Positions 24,701 through 38,604 of a stretch of 64,000 nucleotides of DNA are shown in pieces (position 1 is the first letter of the stretch; every line of letters begins with the position of its first letter). Both the position numbers and the translations under genes were made by a program. The notes below the pieces were generated by a model. That model ran no database searches. It was given only the letters and a program-made list of their open reading frames with translations, and was not told where the DNA came from. Source of the DNA: Euonymus europaeus. Its lineage: Eukaryota > Streptophyta > Magnoliopsida > Celastrales > Celastraceae. The stretch spans positions 16,185,001-16,249,000 of the forward strand of contig OY756966.1 of assembly GCA_963580455.1 (NCBI GenBank), read 5' to 3'.

Positions 24701-26240
24701 TATCCCGAGCAACTTTAATAGTCCGAAGTTGCTCAACTCTCTCTTTGGAGGAGCTTTTAACGGTTTTGTCCATTTGTCATAGAAAGTTGGTGTTTTGGCA
24801 TCGAAATAATGTAGGAAGCTTATACTCGTAAAATTTGACATTGAAGAACAATAAAAAGTCTATCCCGAGCAACTTTGATAGTCCGAAGTTGCTCAACTCT
24901 CTCTTTGGAGGAGCTTTTAACGGTTTTGTCCATTTGTCATAGAAAGTTGGTGTTTTGGCATTGAAATAATGTAGGAAGCTTATACTCGTAAAATTTGACA
25001 TAGAAGAACAATAAAAAGTATATCCAGAGCAATTTTGATAGTCCGAAGTTGTTCAACTCTCTCTATGGAGGAGCTTTTAACGGTTTTGTCCATTTGTCAT
25101 TGAAAGTTGGTGTTTTGGCATCGAAATAATGTAGGAAGCTTATACTCGTCAAATTTGACATAGAAGAATAATAAAAAGTCTATCCCGAGCAATTTTGATA
25201 GTTCGAAGTTGCTCAACTCTCTCTATGGAGGAGCTTTTAACGGTTTTGTCTATTTGTCTTAGAGAGTTGGTGTTTTGGCATGGAAATAATGTTGGAAGCT
25301 TATACTCGTTAAATTTGACATAGAAGAACAATTAAAAGTCTATCCCGAGCAATTTTGATAGTCTGAAGTTGCTCAACTCTTTCTATGGTGGAGCTTTTAA
25401 CGATTTTATCTATTTGTCATAGAAAGTTGGTGTTTTGGCATCGAAATAATGTAGGAAGCTTATACTCGTAAAATTTGACATAGAAGAACAATAAAAAGTC
25501 TATCCAGAGCAACTTTGATAGTCCGAAGTTGCTCAATTCATTCTATGTTGGAGCTTTTAACGGTTTTGTCCATTTGTCATAGAAAGTTGGTGTTTTGGCA
25601 TCGAAATAATGTAGGAAGCTTATACTCATTAAATTTGACATAGAAGAATAATAAAAAGTCTATCCCGAGCAATTTTGATAGTCCGAAGTTGCTCAACTCT
25701 CTCTATGGAGGAGCGTTTAACGGTTTTGTCTATTTGTCGTAGAAAGTTGGTGTTTTGGCATTGAAATAATGTAGGAAGCTTATACTCGTAAAATTTGACA
25801 TAGAAGAACAACAAAAAGTCTATCCCGAGCAACTTTGATAGTCCGAAGTTGCTCAACTCTCTCTATGGAGGAGCTTTTAACGGTTTTATCTATTTGTCAT
25901 AGAAAGTTGGTGTTTTAGCATCGAAATAATGTAGGAAGCTTATACTCGTAAAATTTGACATAGAAGAACAATAAAAAGTCTATCCAGAGCAACTTTGATA
26001 GTCCGAAGTTGCTCAACTCTCTCTATGGAGGAGCTTTTAACGGTTTTGTCCATTTGTCATAGAAAGTTGGTGTTTTGGCATCGAAATAATGTAGGAAGCT
26101 TATACTCGTAAAATTTGACATAGAAGAACAATTAAAAGTCTATCCCGAGCAATTTTGATAGTCCGAAGTTGCTCAACTCTCTCTATGTAGGAGCTTTTAA
26201 CGGTTTTGTCCATTTGTCATAGAAAGTTGGTGTTTTGGCA
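18720..26240 (+). repeat. 2079-bp (13-mer) higher-order repeat, four full or partial copies
   Basis: The unit is marked by GATAAGATATAAAAG at 18766, 20845 and 24204, AAATTGAAGTAC, GGCATTG, GAATAATAAA, CATTCTATGTTGG, GGAGCGTTTAAC and TTTTAGCATC. Copy a is about 18720-20800. Copy b, about 20800-22560, is cut short. Copy c, about 22600-24160, starts inside the unit. Copy d is about 24160-26240. Marker spacings of 2079, 1280 and 2079 bp mean that five monomers are absent at the b/c join. 2079 equals 13 x 160 minus the one base missing in the GATAAGAT unit. The copies look almost identical, for example CTTATACTC preceded by GGAAT only at 19858. Confidence 0.88.
18773..18780 (+). other. TATA-box-like octamer created by a variant monomer
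   Basis: The indel variant GATAAGATATAAAAG contains TATAAAAG here and, by block copying, at 20852-20859 and 24211-24218. The ordinary unit has CAATAAAAAG or CAATTAAAAG at this point. A TATA-like word in AT-rich DNA is weak evidence, and no initiator or transcript is visible. Confidence 0.3.
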
Positions 26241-27979
26241 TCGAAATAATGTAAGAAGCTTATACTCGTAAAATTTGACATAGAAGAACAATTAAAAGTC
26301 TATCCCGAGCAATTTTGATAGTCCGAAGTTGCTCAACTCTCTCTATGGAGGAGGTTTTAACGGTTTTGTCCATTTGTCATAGAAAGTTGGTGTTTTGGCG
26401 TCGAAATAACGTAGGAAGCTTATACTCGTAAAGTTTGACATAGATAACAATTAAAAGTCTATCCCGAGCAACTTTGATTGTCCGAAGTTCCAGCACTCTC
26501 TCTATGGAGGAGCTTTTAACGGTTTTGTCTATTTGTCATAGAAAGTTGGTGTTTTGGCATCGAAATAATGTAGGAAGCTTATACTCGTTAAATTTGACAT
26601 AGAAGAACCATTAAAAGTCTATCCCGAGCTACTTTGGTAGTCCGTAGTTGCTCAACTCTCTCTATGGAGGAGCTTTTAACGGTTTTGTCCATTTGTCATA
26701 GAAAGTTGGTGTTTTGTCATCGAAATAATCTAGGAAGCTTATACTCATAAAATTTGACATAGACGAACAATAAAAAGTCTATCCCGAGCAACTTTGATAG
26801 TCCGAAGTTGCTCAACTCTCTCTATAGTGGAGCTTTTAACGATTTTATCTATTTGTCATAGAAAGTTGGTGTTTTGGCATCGAAATAATGTAGGAAGCTT
26901 ATACTCGTAAAATTTGAAATTGAAGTACAATTAAAAGTCTATCCCGAGCAACTTTGATAGTCCGAAGTTGCTCAACTCTCTCTTTGGAGGAGCGTTTAAC
27001 GGTTTTGTCGATTTGTCGTAGAAAGTTGGTGTTTTGGCATCGAAATAACGTAGGAAGCTTATACTCGTAAAATTTGACATAGAAGAACAATAAAAAGTCT
27101 ATCCCGAGCAACTTTGAGAGTCCGAAGTTGCTCAACTCTCTCTATGGAGGAGCTTTTAACGGTTTTGTCCATTTGTCATAGAATGTTGCTGTTTTGGCAT
27201 CGAAATAATATAGGAAGCTTATTCTCATAAAATTTGACATAGAAGAACAACAAAAAGTCCATCCCGAGCAATTTGGATAGTCTGAAGTTGCTCAACTCTC
27301 TCTATGGAGGAGCTTTTAACGGTTTTATCTATTTGTCATAGAAAGTTGGTGTTTTGGCATCGAAATAATGTAGGAAGCTTATACTCGTAAAATTTGACAT
27401 TGAAGAACAATAAAAAGTCTATCCCGAGCAACTTTGAGAGTCCGAAGTTGCTCAACTCTCTCTATGGAGGAGCTTTTAACGGTTTTGTCGATTTGTCATA
27501 GAAAGTTGGTGTTTTGGCATTGAAATAATGTAGGAAGCTTATACTCGTTAAATTTGACATAGAAGAAAAATTAAAAAGTCTATCCCGAGCAATTTTGATA
27601 GTCCGAAGTTGCTCAACGCTCTCTATGGAGGAGCTTTTAACGGTTTTGTCCATTTGTCATAGAAAGTTGGTGTTTTGGCGTCGAAATAATGTAGGAAGCT
27701 TATACTCGTTAAATTTGACATAGAAGAACCATTAAAAGTCTATCCCGAGCTACTTTGATAGTTCGGAGTTGCTCAACTCTTTCTATGGTGGAGCTTTTAA
27801 CGGTTTTGTCTATTTGTCTTAGAAAGTTGGTGTTTTGGCATGGAAATAATGTGGGAAGCTTATACTCGTTAAATTTGACATAGAAGAACAATTAAAAGTC
27901 TATCCCGAGCAATTTTGATAGTCTGAAGTTGCTCAACTCTTTCTATGGTGGAGCTTTTAACGATTTTATATATTTGTCA
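26241..27979 (+). repeat. Mosaic of monomers after the 13-mer units
   Basis: About 11 units combining variants seen to the left (AAATTGAAGTAC, GACGAACAAT) and to the right (ATTCTCATAAAA with CCATCCCG, and the 161-bp unit). The GATAACAATT 159-bp variant is near 26443. No clear tandem period of its own and no unrelated sequence. Confidence 0.75.
27462..27653 (+). repeat. 161-bp marker monomer (one-base insertion), first of seven
   Basis: GAAGAAAAATTAAAAAGTC replaces GAAGAACAATAAAAAGTC, giving one extra base. Equivalent units lie near 29646, 31726, 36524, 39882, 42282 and 44042. Spacings are 2080, 2080, 4798, 3358, 2400 and 1760 bp. The unit traces the history of segments between 27 and 44 kb. 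Confidence 0.8.
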
Positions 27980-30720
27980 TAGAAAGTTGGTGTTTTGGCA
28001 TCGAAATAATGTAGGAAGCTTATACTCGTTAAATTTGACATAGAAGAACCATTAAAAGTCTATCCCGAGCTACTTTGATAGTTCGGAGTTGCTCAACTCT
28101 CTCTATGGAGGAGGTTTTAACGGTTTTGTCCATTTGTCATAGAAAGTTGGTGTTTTGGCGTCGAAATAATGTAGGAAGCTTATACTCGTAAAGTTTGACA
28201 TAGATAACAATTAAAAGTCTATCCCGAGCAACTTTGATTGTCCGAAGTTCCTCCACTCTCTCTATGGAGGAGCTTTTAACGGTTTTGTCAATTTTTCATA
28301 GAAAGTTGGTGTTTTGGCATCGAAATAATGTAGGAAGCTTATACTCGTAAAATTTGACATAGAAGAACAATAAAAAGTCTATCCCGAGCAATTTTGATAG
28401 TCCGAAGTTGCTCAACTCTTTCTATTGTGGAGCTTTTAACGATTTTATCTATTTGTCATAGAAAGTTGGTGTTTTGGCGTCGAAATAATGTAGGAAGCTT
28501 ATACTCGTAAAATTTGACATAGAAGAACAATAAAAAGTCTATCCCGAGCAACTTTGATAGTCCGAAGTTGCTCAACTCTCTCTATGGAGGAGCTTTTAAC
28601 GGTTTTGTCCATTTGTCATAGAAAGTTTGTGTTTTGGCATCGAAATAATGTAGGAAGCTTATACTCGTTAAATTTGACATAGAAGAACCATTAAAAGTCT
28701 ATCCCGAGCTACTTTGATAGTTCGGAGTTGCTCAGCTCTCTCTATGGAGGAGCTTTTAACGGTTTTGTCCATTTGTCATAGAAAGTTGGTGTTTTGTCAT
28801 CGAAATAATCTAGGAAGCTTATACTCATAAAATTTGACATAGACGAACAATAAAAAGTCTATCCCGAGCAACTTTGATAGTCCGAAGTTGCTCAACTCTC
28901 TCTATGGTGGAGCTTTTAACGATTTTATCTATTTGTCATAGAAAGTTGGTGTTTTGGCATCGAAATAATGTAGGAAGCTTATATTCATAAAATTTGACAT
29001 TGAAGTACAATTAAAAGTCTATCCCGAGCAACTTTGATAGTCCGAAGTTGCTCAACTCTCTCTTTGGAGGAGCTTTTAACGGTTTTGTCCATTTGTCATA
29101 GAAAGTTGGTGTTTTGTCATCGAAATAATGTAGAAAGCTTATACTCGTAAAATTTGACATAGAAGAACAATAAAAAGTATATCCCGAGCAACTTTGATAG
29201 TCCGAAGTTGCTCAACTCTCTCTATGGAGGAGCTTTTAACGGTTTTGTCCATTTGTCATTGAAAGTTGGTGTTTTGGCATCGAAATAATATAGGAAGCTT
29301 ATTCTCATAAAATTTGACATAGAAGAACAATAAAAAGTCCATCCCGAGCAATTTGGATAGTCTGAAGTTGCTCAACTCTCTCTATGGAGGAGCTTTTAAC
29401 GGTTTTATCTATTTGTCATAGAAAGTTGGTGTTTTGGCATCGAAATAATGTAGGAAGCTTATACTCGTAAAATTTGACATAGAAGAACAATAAAAAGTCT
29501 ATCCCGAGCAAATTTGATAGTCCGAAGTTGCTCAACTCTCTCTATGGAGGAGCTTTTAACGGTTTTGTCGATTTGTCATAGAAAGTTGGTGTTTTGGCAT
29601 TGAAATAATGTAGGAAGCTTATACTCGTTAAATTTGACATAGAAGAAAAATTAAAAAGTCTATCCCGAGCAATTTTGATAGTCCGAAGTTGCTCAACGCT
29701 CTCTATGGAGGAGCTTTTAACGGTTTTGTCCATTTGTCATAGAAAGTTGGTGTTTTGGCATCGAAATAATGTAGAAAGCTTATACTCGTAAAATTTGACA
29801 TAGAAGAACAATAAAAAGTCTATCCAGAGCAACTTTGATAGTCCGAAGTTGCTCAACTCTCTCTATGGAGGAGCTTTCAACGGTTTTGTCCATTTGTCGT
29901 AGAAAGTTGGTGTTTTGGCATCGAAATAATGTAGGAAGCTTATACTCGTTAAATTTGACATAGAAGAATAATAAAAAGTCTATCCCGAGCAATTTTGATA
30001 GTTCGAAGTTGCTCAACTCTCTCTATGGAGGAGCTTTTAACGGTTTTGTCTATTTGTCTTAGAAAGTTGGTGTTTTGGCATGGAAATAATGTGGGAAGCT
30101 TATACTCGTTAAATTTGACAAAGAAGAACAATAAAAAGTCTATCAAGAGCAACTTTGATAGTCCGAAGTTGCTCAACTCTCTCTATGGAGGAGCTTTTAA
30201 CGGTTTTGTCCATTTGTCATAGAAAGTTGGTGTTTTGGCATCGAAATAATGTAGGAAGCTTATACTCGTAAAATTTGACATAGAAGAACAATTAAAAGTC
30301 TATCCCGAGCAATTTTGATAGTCCGAAGTTGCTCAACTCTCTCTATGTAGGAGCTTTTAACGGTTTTGTCCATTTGTCATAGAAAGTTGGTGTTTTGGCA
30401 TCGAAATAATGTGGGAAGCTTATAGTCGTTAAATTTGACATAAAAGAACAATTAAAAGTCTATCCCGAGCAATTTTGATAGTCCGAAGTTGCTCAACTCT
30501 CTCTATGGAGGAGCTTTTAACGGTTTTGTCCATTTGTCATAGAAAGTTGGTGTTCTGGCGTCGAAATAATGTAGGAAGCTTATACTCGTAAAGTTTGACA
30601 TAGATAACAATTAAAAGTCTATCCCGAGCAACTTTGATTGTCCGAAGTTTCTCAACTCTCTCTATGGAGGAGCTTTTAACGGTTTTGTCTATTTGTCATA
30701 GAAAGTTGGTGTTTTGTCAT
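27980..30720 (+). repeat. R-family segment, copy 1 (~2.7 kb)
   Basis: Order of variants: GAACCATTAAAAG with CGGAGTTGC; GATAACAATT (28203); CAATTTTTCATAG; CTATTGTGG; AATAATCTAGG; GACGAACAAT; the ATTCTCATAAAA/CCATCCCG unit; the 161-bp unit; GGAGCTTTCAACGG; CTTAGAAAG. The same order recurs from about 34860 and 38060. The offset to copy 2 is 6878 bp at both the GATAAC unit and the 161-bp unit. Confidence 0.75.
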
Positions 30721-31240
30721 CGAAATAATGTAGGAAGCTTATACTCGTAAAATTTGACATAGAAGAACAATAAAAAGTCTATCCCGAGCAATTTTGATAG
30801 TCCGAAGTTGCTCAACTCTTTCTATGGTGGAGCTTTTAACGATTTTATCTATTTGTCATAGAAAGTTGGTGTTTTGGCATCGAAATAAAGTAGGAAGCTT
30901 ATACTCGTAAAATTTGACATAGAAGAACAATAAAAAGTCTATCCAGAGCAACTTTGATAGTCCGAAGTTGCTCAACTCTCTCTATGGTGGAGCTTTTAAC
31001 GATTTTATCTATTTGTCATAGAAAGTTGGTGTTTTGGCGTCGAAATACTGTAGGAAGCTTATACTCGTAAAATTTGACATAGAAGAACAATAAAAAGTCT
31101 ATCCCGAGCAACTTTGATAGTCCGAAGTTGCTCAACTCTCTCTATGGAGGAGCTTTTAACGGTTTTGTCCATTTGTCATAGAAAGTTGGTGTTTTGGCAT
31201 CGAAATAATGTAGGAAGCTTATACTCGTAAAATTTGACAT
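30721..31240 (+). repeat. Monomers between R copy 1 and the next segment
   Basis: About three units with AATAAAGTAGG and AATACTGTAGG single-base variants that I did not see elsewhere. Nothing other than satellite. Confidence 0.7.
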
Positions 31241-33600
31241 AGAAGAACAATAAAAAGTCTATCCAGAGCAACTTTGATAGTCCGAAGTTGCTCAACTCTC
31301 TCTACGGAGGAGCTTTTAACGGTTTTGTCCATTTGTCATAGAAAGTTGTTGTTTTGGCATCGAAATAATGTAGGAAGCTTATACTCGTTAAATTTGACAT
31401 AGAAGAATAATAAAAAGTCTATCCCGAGCAATTTTGATAGTTCGAAGTTGCTCAACTCTCTCTATGGAGGAGCTTTTAACGGTTTTGTCTATTTGTCTTA
31501 GAAAGTTGGTGTTTTGGCATGGAAAAAATGTGGGAAGCTTATACTCGTTAAATTTGACATAGAAGAACAATTAAAAGTCTATCCCGAGCAAATTTGATAG
31601 TCCGAAGTTGCTCAACTCTCTCTATGGAGGAGCTTTTAACGGTTTTGTCGATTTGTCATAGAAAGTTGGTGTTTTGACATTGAAATAATGTAGGAAGCTT
31701 ATACTCGTTAAATTTGACATAGAAGAAAAATTAAAAAGTCTATCCCGAGCAATTTTGATAGTCCGAAGTTGCTCAACTCTCTCTATGGAGGAGCTTTTAA
31801 CGGTTTTGTCCATTTGTCATAGAAAGTTGGTGTTTTGGCGTCGAAATAATGTAGGAAGCTTATACTGGTAAAGTTTGACATAGTAGAACAATAAAAAGTC
31901 TATCCCGAGCAACTTTGATTGTCCGAAGTTGCTCAACTCTTTCTATGGTGGAGCTTTTAACGATTTTATCTATTTGTCATAGAAAGTTGGTGTTTTGGCA
32001 TCGAAATAATGTAGGAAGCTTATACTCGTAAAATTTGACATTGAAGAACAATAAAAAGTCTATCCCGAGCAACTTTGATTGTCCGAAGTTGCTCAACTCT
32101 TTCTATGGTGGAGCTTTTAACGATTTTATCTATTTGTCATAGAAAGTTGGTGTTTTGGCATCGAAATAATGTAGGAAGCTTATACTCGTAAAATTTGACA
32201 TTGAAGAACAATAAAAAGTCTATCCCGAGCAACTTTGATAGTCCGAAGTTGCTCAACTCTCTCTTTGGAGGAGCTTTTAACGGTTTTGTCCATTTGTCAT
32301 AGAAAGTTGGTGTTTTGGCATCGAAATAATGTAGGAAGCTTATACTCGTAAAATTTGACATAGAAGAACAATAAAAAGTATATCCCGAGCAACTTTGATA
32401 GTCCGAAGTTGCTCAACTCTCTCTATGGAGGAGCTTTTAACGGTTTTTTCCATTTGTCATTGAAAGTTGGTGTTTTGGCATCGAAATAATGTAGGAAGCT
32501 TATTCTCATAAAATTTGACATAGAAGAACAATAAAAAGTCTATCCCGAGCAATTTGGATAGTCTGAAGTTGCTCAACTCTCTCTATGGAGGAGCTTTTAA
32601 CGGTTTTATCTATTTGTCATAGAAACTTGGTGTTTTGGCATCGAAATAATGTAGGAAGCTTATACTCATAAAATTTGACATAGAAGAACAATTAAAAGTC
32701 AATCCCGAGCAACTTCGATAGTCCGAAGTTGCTCAACTCTCTCTATGGAGGAGGTTTTAACGATTTTTTCCATTTGTCATAGAAAGTTGGTGTTTTCGCA
32801 TCGAAATAATGTAGGAAGCTTATACTCGTTAAATTTGACATAGAAGAACCATTAAAAGTCTATCCCGAGCTACTTTGATAGTTCGGAGTTGCTCAACTCT
32901 CTCTATAGAGGAGCTTTTAACGGTTTTGTCCATTTGTCATAGAAAGTTGGTGTTTTGGCATCGAAATAATCTAGGAAGCTTATACTCATAAAATTTGACA
33001 TAGAAGAACAATAAAAAGTCTATCCCGAGCAACTTTGATAGTCCGAAGTTGCTCAACTCTCTCTATGGAGGAGCTTTTAACGGTTTTGTCCATTTGTCAT
33101 AGAAAGTTAGTATTTTGGCATCGAAATAATGTAGAAAGCTTATACTCGTAAAAGTTGACATATAAGAACAACAAAAAGTCTATCCCGAGCAACTTTGATA
33201 GTCCGAAGTTGCTCAACTCTCTCTATGGAGGAGCTTTTAACGGTTTTGTCTATTTGTCATAAAAAGTTGGTGTTTTGGCATCGAAATAATGTAGGAAGCT
33301 TATACTCGTTAAATTTGACATAGAAGAATAATAAAAGGTCTATCCCGAGCAATTTTGATAGTTCGAAGTTGCTCAACTCTCTCTATGGAGGAGCTTTTAA
33401 CGGTTTTGCCTATTTGTCTTAGAAAGTTGGTGTTTTGGCATGGAAATAATGTGGGAAGCATATACTCGTTAAATTTGACATAGAAGAACAATTAAAAGTC
33501 TATCCCGAGCAATTTTGATAGTCTGAAGTTGCTCAACTCTTTCTATGGTGGAGCTTTTAACGATTTTATCTATTTGTCATAGAAAGTTGGTGTTTTGGAT
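31241..33600 (+). repeat. S segment, copy 1 (repeated at 43.6-45.8 kb)
   Basis: Contains the 161-bp unit near 31726, ATACTGGTAAAG with GACATAGTAG near 31870, AAGTCAATCCCG and TTTTCGCATCG variants, TTAGTATTTTGG near 33108 and a CTTAGAAAG unit near 33418. The order recurs with an offset of 12317 bp, which drops to 12157 bp after about 31.9-32.1 kb because the second copy lacks one monomer. It leaves the shared order at TTTTGGATCG near 33595. Confidence 0.75.
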
Positions 33601-34859
33601 CGAAATAATGTAGGAAGCTTATACTCGTAAAATTTGACATAGAAGAACAATTAAAAGTCTATCCCGAGCAACTTTGATTGTCCGAAGTTTTTCAACTCTC
33701 TCTATGGAGGAGCTTTTAACGGTTTTGTCTATTTGTCATAGAAAGTTGGTGTTTTGGCATCGAAATAATGTAGGAAGCTTATACTCGTAAAGTTTGACAT
33801 AGAAGAACAATTAAAAGTCTATCCCGAGCAATTTGGATAGTCTGAAGTTGCTCAACTCTTTCTATGGTGGAGCTTTTAACGATTTTATCTATTTGTCATA
33901 GAAAGTTGGTGTTTTGGCATCGAAATAATGTAGGAAGCTTATACTCGTAAAATTTGACATAGAAGAACAATTAAAAGTCTATCCCGAGCAATTTTGATAG
34001 TCCGAAGTTGCTCAACTCTCTCTATGTAGGAGCTTTTAACGGTTTTGTCCATTTGTCATAGAAAGTTGGTGTTTTGGCATCGAAATAATGTAAGAAGCTT
34101 ATACTCGTAAAATTTGACATAGAAGAACAATTAAAAGTCTATCCCGAGCAATTTTGATAGTCCGAAGTTGCTCAACTCTCTCTATGGAGGAGCTTTTAAC
34201 GGTTTTGTCCATTTGTCATAGAAAGTTGGTGTTTTGGCGTCGAAATAATGTAGGAAGCTTATACTCGTAAATTTTGACATAGATAACAATTAAAAGTCTA
34301 TCCCGAGCAACTTTGATTGTCCGAAGTTTCTCAACTCTCTCTATGGAGGAGCTTTTAACGATTTTATCTATTTGTCATAGAAAGTTGGTGTTTTGGCATC
34401 GAAATAATGTAGGAAGCTTATACTCGTAAAATTTGACATAGAAGAACAATTAAAAGTCTATCCCGAGCAACTTTGATTGTCCGAAGTTTTTCAACTCTCT
34501 CTATGGAGGAGCTTTTAACGGTTTTGTCTATTTGTCATAGAAAGTTGGTGTTTTGGCATCGAAATAATGTAGGAAGCTTATACTCGTAAAGTTTGACATA
34601 GAAGAACAATTAAAAGTCTATCCCGAGCAATTTGGATAGTCTGAAGTTGCTCAACTCTTTCTATGGTGGAGCTTTTAACGATTTTATCTATTTGTCATAG
34701 AAAGTTGGTGTTTTGGAGTCGAAATAATGTAGGAAGCTTATACTCGTAAAATTTGACATAGAAGAACAATTAAAAGTCTATCCCGAGCAACTTTGATAGT
34801 CCGAAGTTGCTCAACTCTCTCTATGAAGGAGCTTTTAACGGTTTTGTCCATTTGTCATA
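33601..34859 (+). repeat. Mosaic monomers between S copy 1 and R copy 2
   Basis: About eight units with a partial 800-bp echo: the TTTTTCAACTC unit near 33690 recurs near 34489, followed in both cases by the ATTTGGATAGTCTG unit. A GATAACAATT 159-bp unit lies near 34291. No unrelated sequence. Confidence 0.65.
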
Positions 34860-37760
34860 GAAAGTTGGTGTTTTGGCATCGAAATAATGTAGGAAGCTTA
34901 TACTCGTTAAATTTGACATAGAAGAACCATTAAAAGTCTATCCCGAGCTACTTTGATAGTTCGGAGTTGCTCAACTCTCTCTATGGAGGAGGTTTTAACG
35001 GTTTTGTCCATTTGTCATAGAAAGTTGGTGTTTTGGCGTCGAAATAATGTAGGAAGCTTATACTCGTAAAGTTTGACATAGATAACAATTAAAAGTCTAT
35101 CCCTAGCAACTTTGATTGTCCGAAGTTCCTCCACTCTCTCTATGGAGGAGCTTTTAACGGTTTTGTCAATTTTTCATAGAAAGTTGGTGTTTTCGCATCG
35201 AAATAATGTAGGAAGCTTATACTCGTAAAATTTGACATAGAAGAACAATAAAAAGTCTATCCCGAGCAATTTTGATAGTCCGAAGTTGCTCAACTCTTTC
35301 TATTGTGGAGCTTTTAACGATTTTATCTATTTTTCATAGAAAGTTGGTGTTTTGGCGTCGAAATAATGTAGGAAGCTTATACTCGTAAAATTTGACATAG
35401 AAGAACAATAAAAAGTCTATCCCGAGCAACTTTGATAGTCCGCAGTTGCTCAACTCTCTCTATGGAGGAGCTTTTAACGGTTTTGTCCATTTGTCATAGA
35501 AAGTTGGTGTTTTGGCATCGAAATAATGTAGGAAGCTTATACTCGTTAAATTTGACATAGAAGAACCATTAAAAGTCTATCACGAGCTACTTTGATAGTT
35601 CGGAGTTGCTCAACTCTCTCTATGGAGGAGCTTTTAACGGTTTTGTCCATTTGTCATAGAAAGTTGGTGTTTTGTCATCGAAATAATCTAGGAAGCTTAT
35701 ACTTATAAAATTTGACATAGACGAACAATAAAAAGTCTATCCCGAGCAACTTTGATAGTCCGAAGTTGCTCAACTCTCTCTATGGTGGAGCTTTTAACGA
35801 TTTTATCTATTTGTCATAAAAAGTTGGTGTTTTGGCATCGTAATAATGTAGGAAGCTTATACTCGTAAAATTTGACATTGAAGAACAATTAAAAGTCTAT
35901 CCCGAGCAACTTTGATAGTTCGAAGTTGCTCAACTCTCTCTTTGGAGGAGCTTTTAACGGTTTTGTCCATTTGTCATAGAAAGTTGGTGTTTTGGCATCG
36001 AAATAATGTAGGAAGCTTATACTCGTAAAATTTGACATAGAAGAACAATAAAAAGTATATCCCGAGCAACTTTGATAGTCCGAAGTTGCTCAACTCTCTC
36101 TATGGAGGAGCTTTTAACGGTTTTGTCCATTTGTCATTGAAAGTTGGTGTTTTGGCATCCAAATAATATAGGAAGCTTATTCTCATAAAATTTGACATAG
36201 AAGAACAATAAAAAGTCCATCCCGAACAATTTGGATAGTCTGAAGTTGCTCAACTCTCTCTATGAAGGAGCTTTTAACGGTTTTATCTATTTGTCATAGA
36301 AAGTTGGTGTTTTGGCATCGAAATAATGTAGGAAGCTTATACTCGTAAAATTTGACATAGAAGAACAATAAAAAGTCTATCCCGAGCAAATTTGATAGTC
36401 CGAAGTTGCTCAACTCTCTCTATGGAGGAGCTTTTAACGGTTTTGTCGATTTGTCATAGAAAGTTGGTGTTTTGGCATTGAAATAATGTAGGAAGCTTAT
36501 ACTCGTTAAATTTGACATAGAAGAAAAATTAAAAAGTCTATCCCGAGCAATTTTGATAGTCCGAAGTTGCTCAACTCTCTCTATGGAGGAGCTTTTAACG
36601 GTTTTGTCCATTTGTCATAGAAAGTTGGTGTTTTGGCATCGAAATAATGTAGGAAGCTTATACTCGTAAAATTTGACATAGAAGAACAATAAAAAGTCTA
36701 TCCAGAGCAACTTTGATAGTCCGAAGTTGCTCAACTCTCTCTATGGAGGAGCTTTCAACGGTTTTGTCCATTTGTCGTAGAAAGTTGGTGTTTTGGCATC
36801 GAAATAATGTAGGAAGCTTATACTCGTTAAATTTGACATAGAAGAATAATAAAAAGTCTATCCCGAGCAATTTTGATAGTTCGAAGTTGCTCAACTCTCT
36901 CTATGGAGGAGCTTTTAACGGTTTTGTCTATTTGTCTTAGAAAGTTGGTGTTTTGGCATGGAAATAATGTGGGAAGCTTATACTCGTTAAATTTGACATA
37001 GAAGAACAATTAAAAGTCTATCCCGAGCAATTTTGATAGTCTGAAGTTGCTCAACTCTTTCTATGGTGGAGATTTTAACGATTTTATCTATTTGTCATAG
37101 AAAGTTGGTGTTTTGGCATCGAAATAATGTAGGAAGCCTATACTCGTAAAATTTGACATAGAAGAACAATAAAAAGGCTATCCAGAGCAACTTTGATAGT
37201 CCGAAGTTGCTCAACTCTCTCTATGGAGGAGCTTTTAACGGTTTTGTCCATTTGTCATAGAAAGTTGGTGTTTTGGCATCGAAATAATGTAGGAAGCTTA
37301 TACTCGTAAAATTTGACATAGAAGAACAATTAAAAGTCTATCCCGAGCAATTTTGATAGTCCGAAGTTGCTCAACTCTCTCTATGTAGGAGCTTTTAACG
37401 GTTTTGTCTATTTGTCATAGAAAGTTGGTGTTTTGGCATCGAAATAATGTAAGAAGCTTATACTCGTAAAATTTGACATAGAAGAACAATTAAAAGTTTA
37501 TCCCGAGCAATTTTGATAGTCCGAAGTTGCTCAACTCTCTCTATGGAGGAGCTTTTAACGGTTTTGTCTATTTGTCATAGAAAGTTGGTGTTTTGGCGTC
37601 GAAATAATGTAGGAAGCTTATACTCGTAAAGTTTGACATAGATAACAATTAAAAGTCTATCCCGAGCAACTTTGATTGTCCGAAGTTTCTCAACTCTCTC
37701 TATGGAGGAGCTTTTAACGGTTTTGTCTATTTGTCATAGAAAGTTGGTGTTTTGGCATCG
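34860..37760 (+). repeat. R-family segment, copy 2 (~2.9 kb)
   Basis: Repeats R copy 1 unit by unit, with GATAACAATT at 35081, the 161-bp unit near 36524 and GGAGCTTTCAACGG near 36753. One monomer near 37.1 kb (GGTGGAGATTTTAAC) is additional relative to copy 1, so the offset rises from 6878 to 7038 bp at the next GATAAC unit. Confidence 0.75.
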
Positions 37761-38604
37761 AAATAATGTAGGAAGCTTATACTCGTAAAATTTGACATAG
37801 AAGAACAATAAAAAGTCTATCCCGAGCAATTTTGATAGTCCGAAGTTGCTCAACTCTTTCTATGGTGGAGCTTTTAACGATTTTATCTATTTGTCATAGA
37901 AAGTTGGTGTTTTGGAGTCGAAATAATGTAGGAAGCTTATACTCGTAAAATTTGACATAGAAGAACAATAAAAAGTCTATCCCGAGCAACTTTGATAGTC
38001 CGAAGTTGCTCAACTCTCTCTATGAAGGAGCTTTTAACGGTTTTTTCCATTTGTCATAGAAAGTTGGTGTTTTGGCATCGAAATAATGTAGGAAGCTTAT
38101 ACTCGTTAAATTTGACATAGAAGAACCATTAAAAGTCTATCCCGAGCTACTTTGATAGTTCGGAGTTGCTCAACTCTCTCTATGGAGGAGGTTTTAACGG
38201 TTTTGTCCATTTATCATAGAAAGTTGGTGTTTTGGCGTCGAAATAATGTAGGAAGCTTATACTCGTAAAGTTTGACATAGATAACAATTAAAAGTCTATC
38301 CCGAGCAACTTTGATTGTCCGAAGTTGCTCAACTCTCTCTATGGTGGAGCTTTTAACGGTTTTGTCTATTTGTCTTAGAAAGTTGGTGTTTTGGCATGGA
38401 AATAATGTGGGAAGCTTATACTCGTTAAATTTGACATAGAAGAACAATTAAAAGTCTATCCCGAGCAACTTTGATTGTCCGAAGTTGCTCCACTCTCTCT
38501 ATGGAGGAGCTTTTAACGGTTTTGTCAATTTTTCATAGAAAGTTGGTGTTTTGGCATCGAAATAATGTAGGAAGCTTATACTCGTAAAATTTGACATAGA
38601 AGAA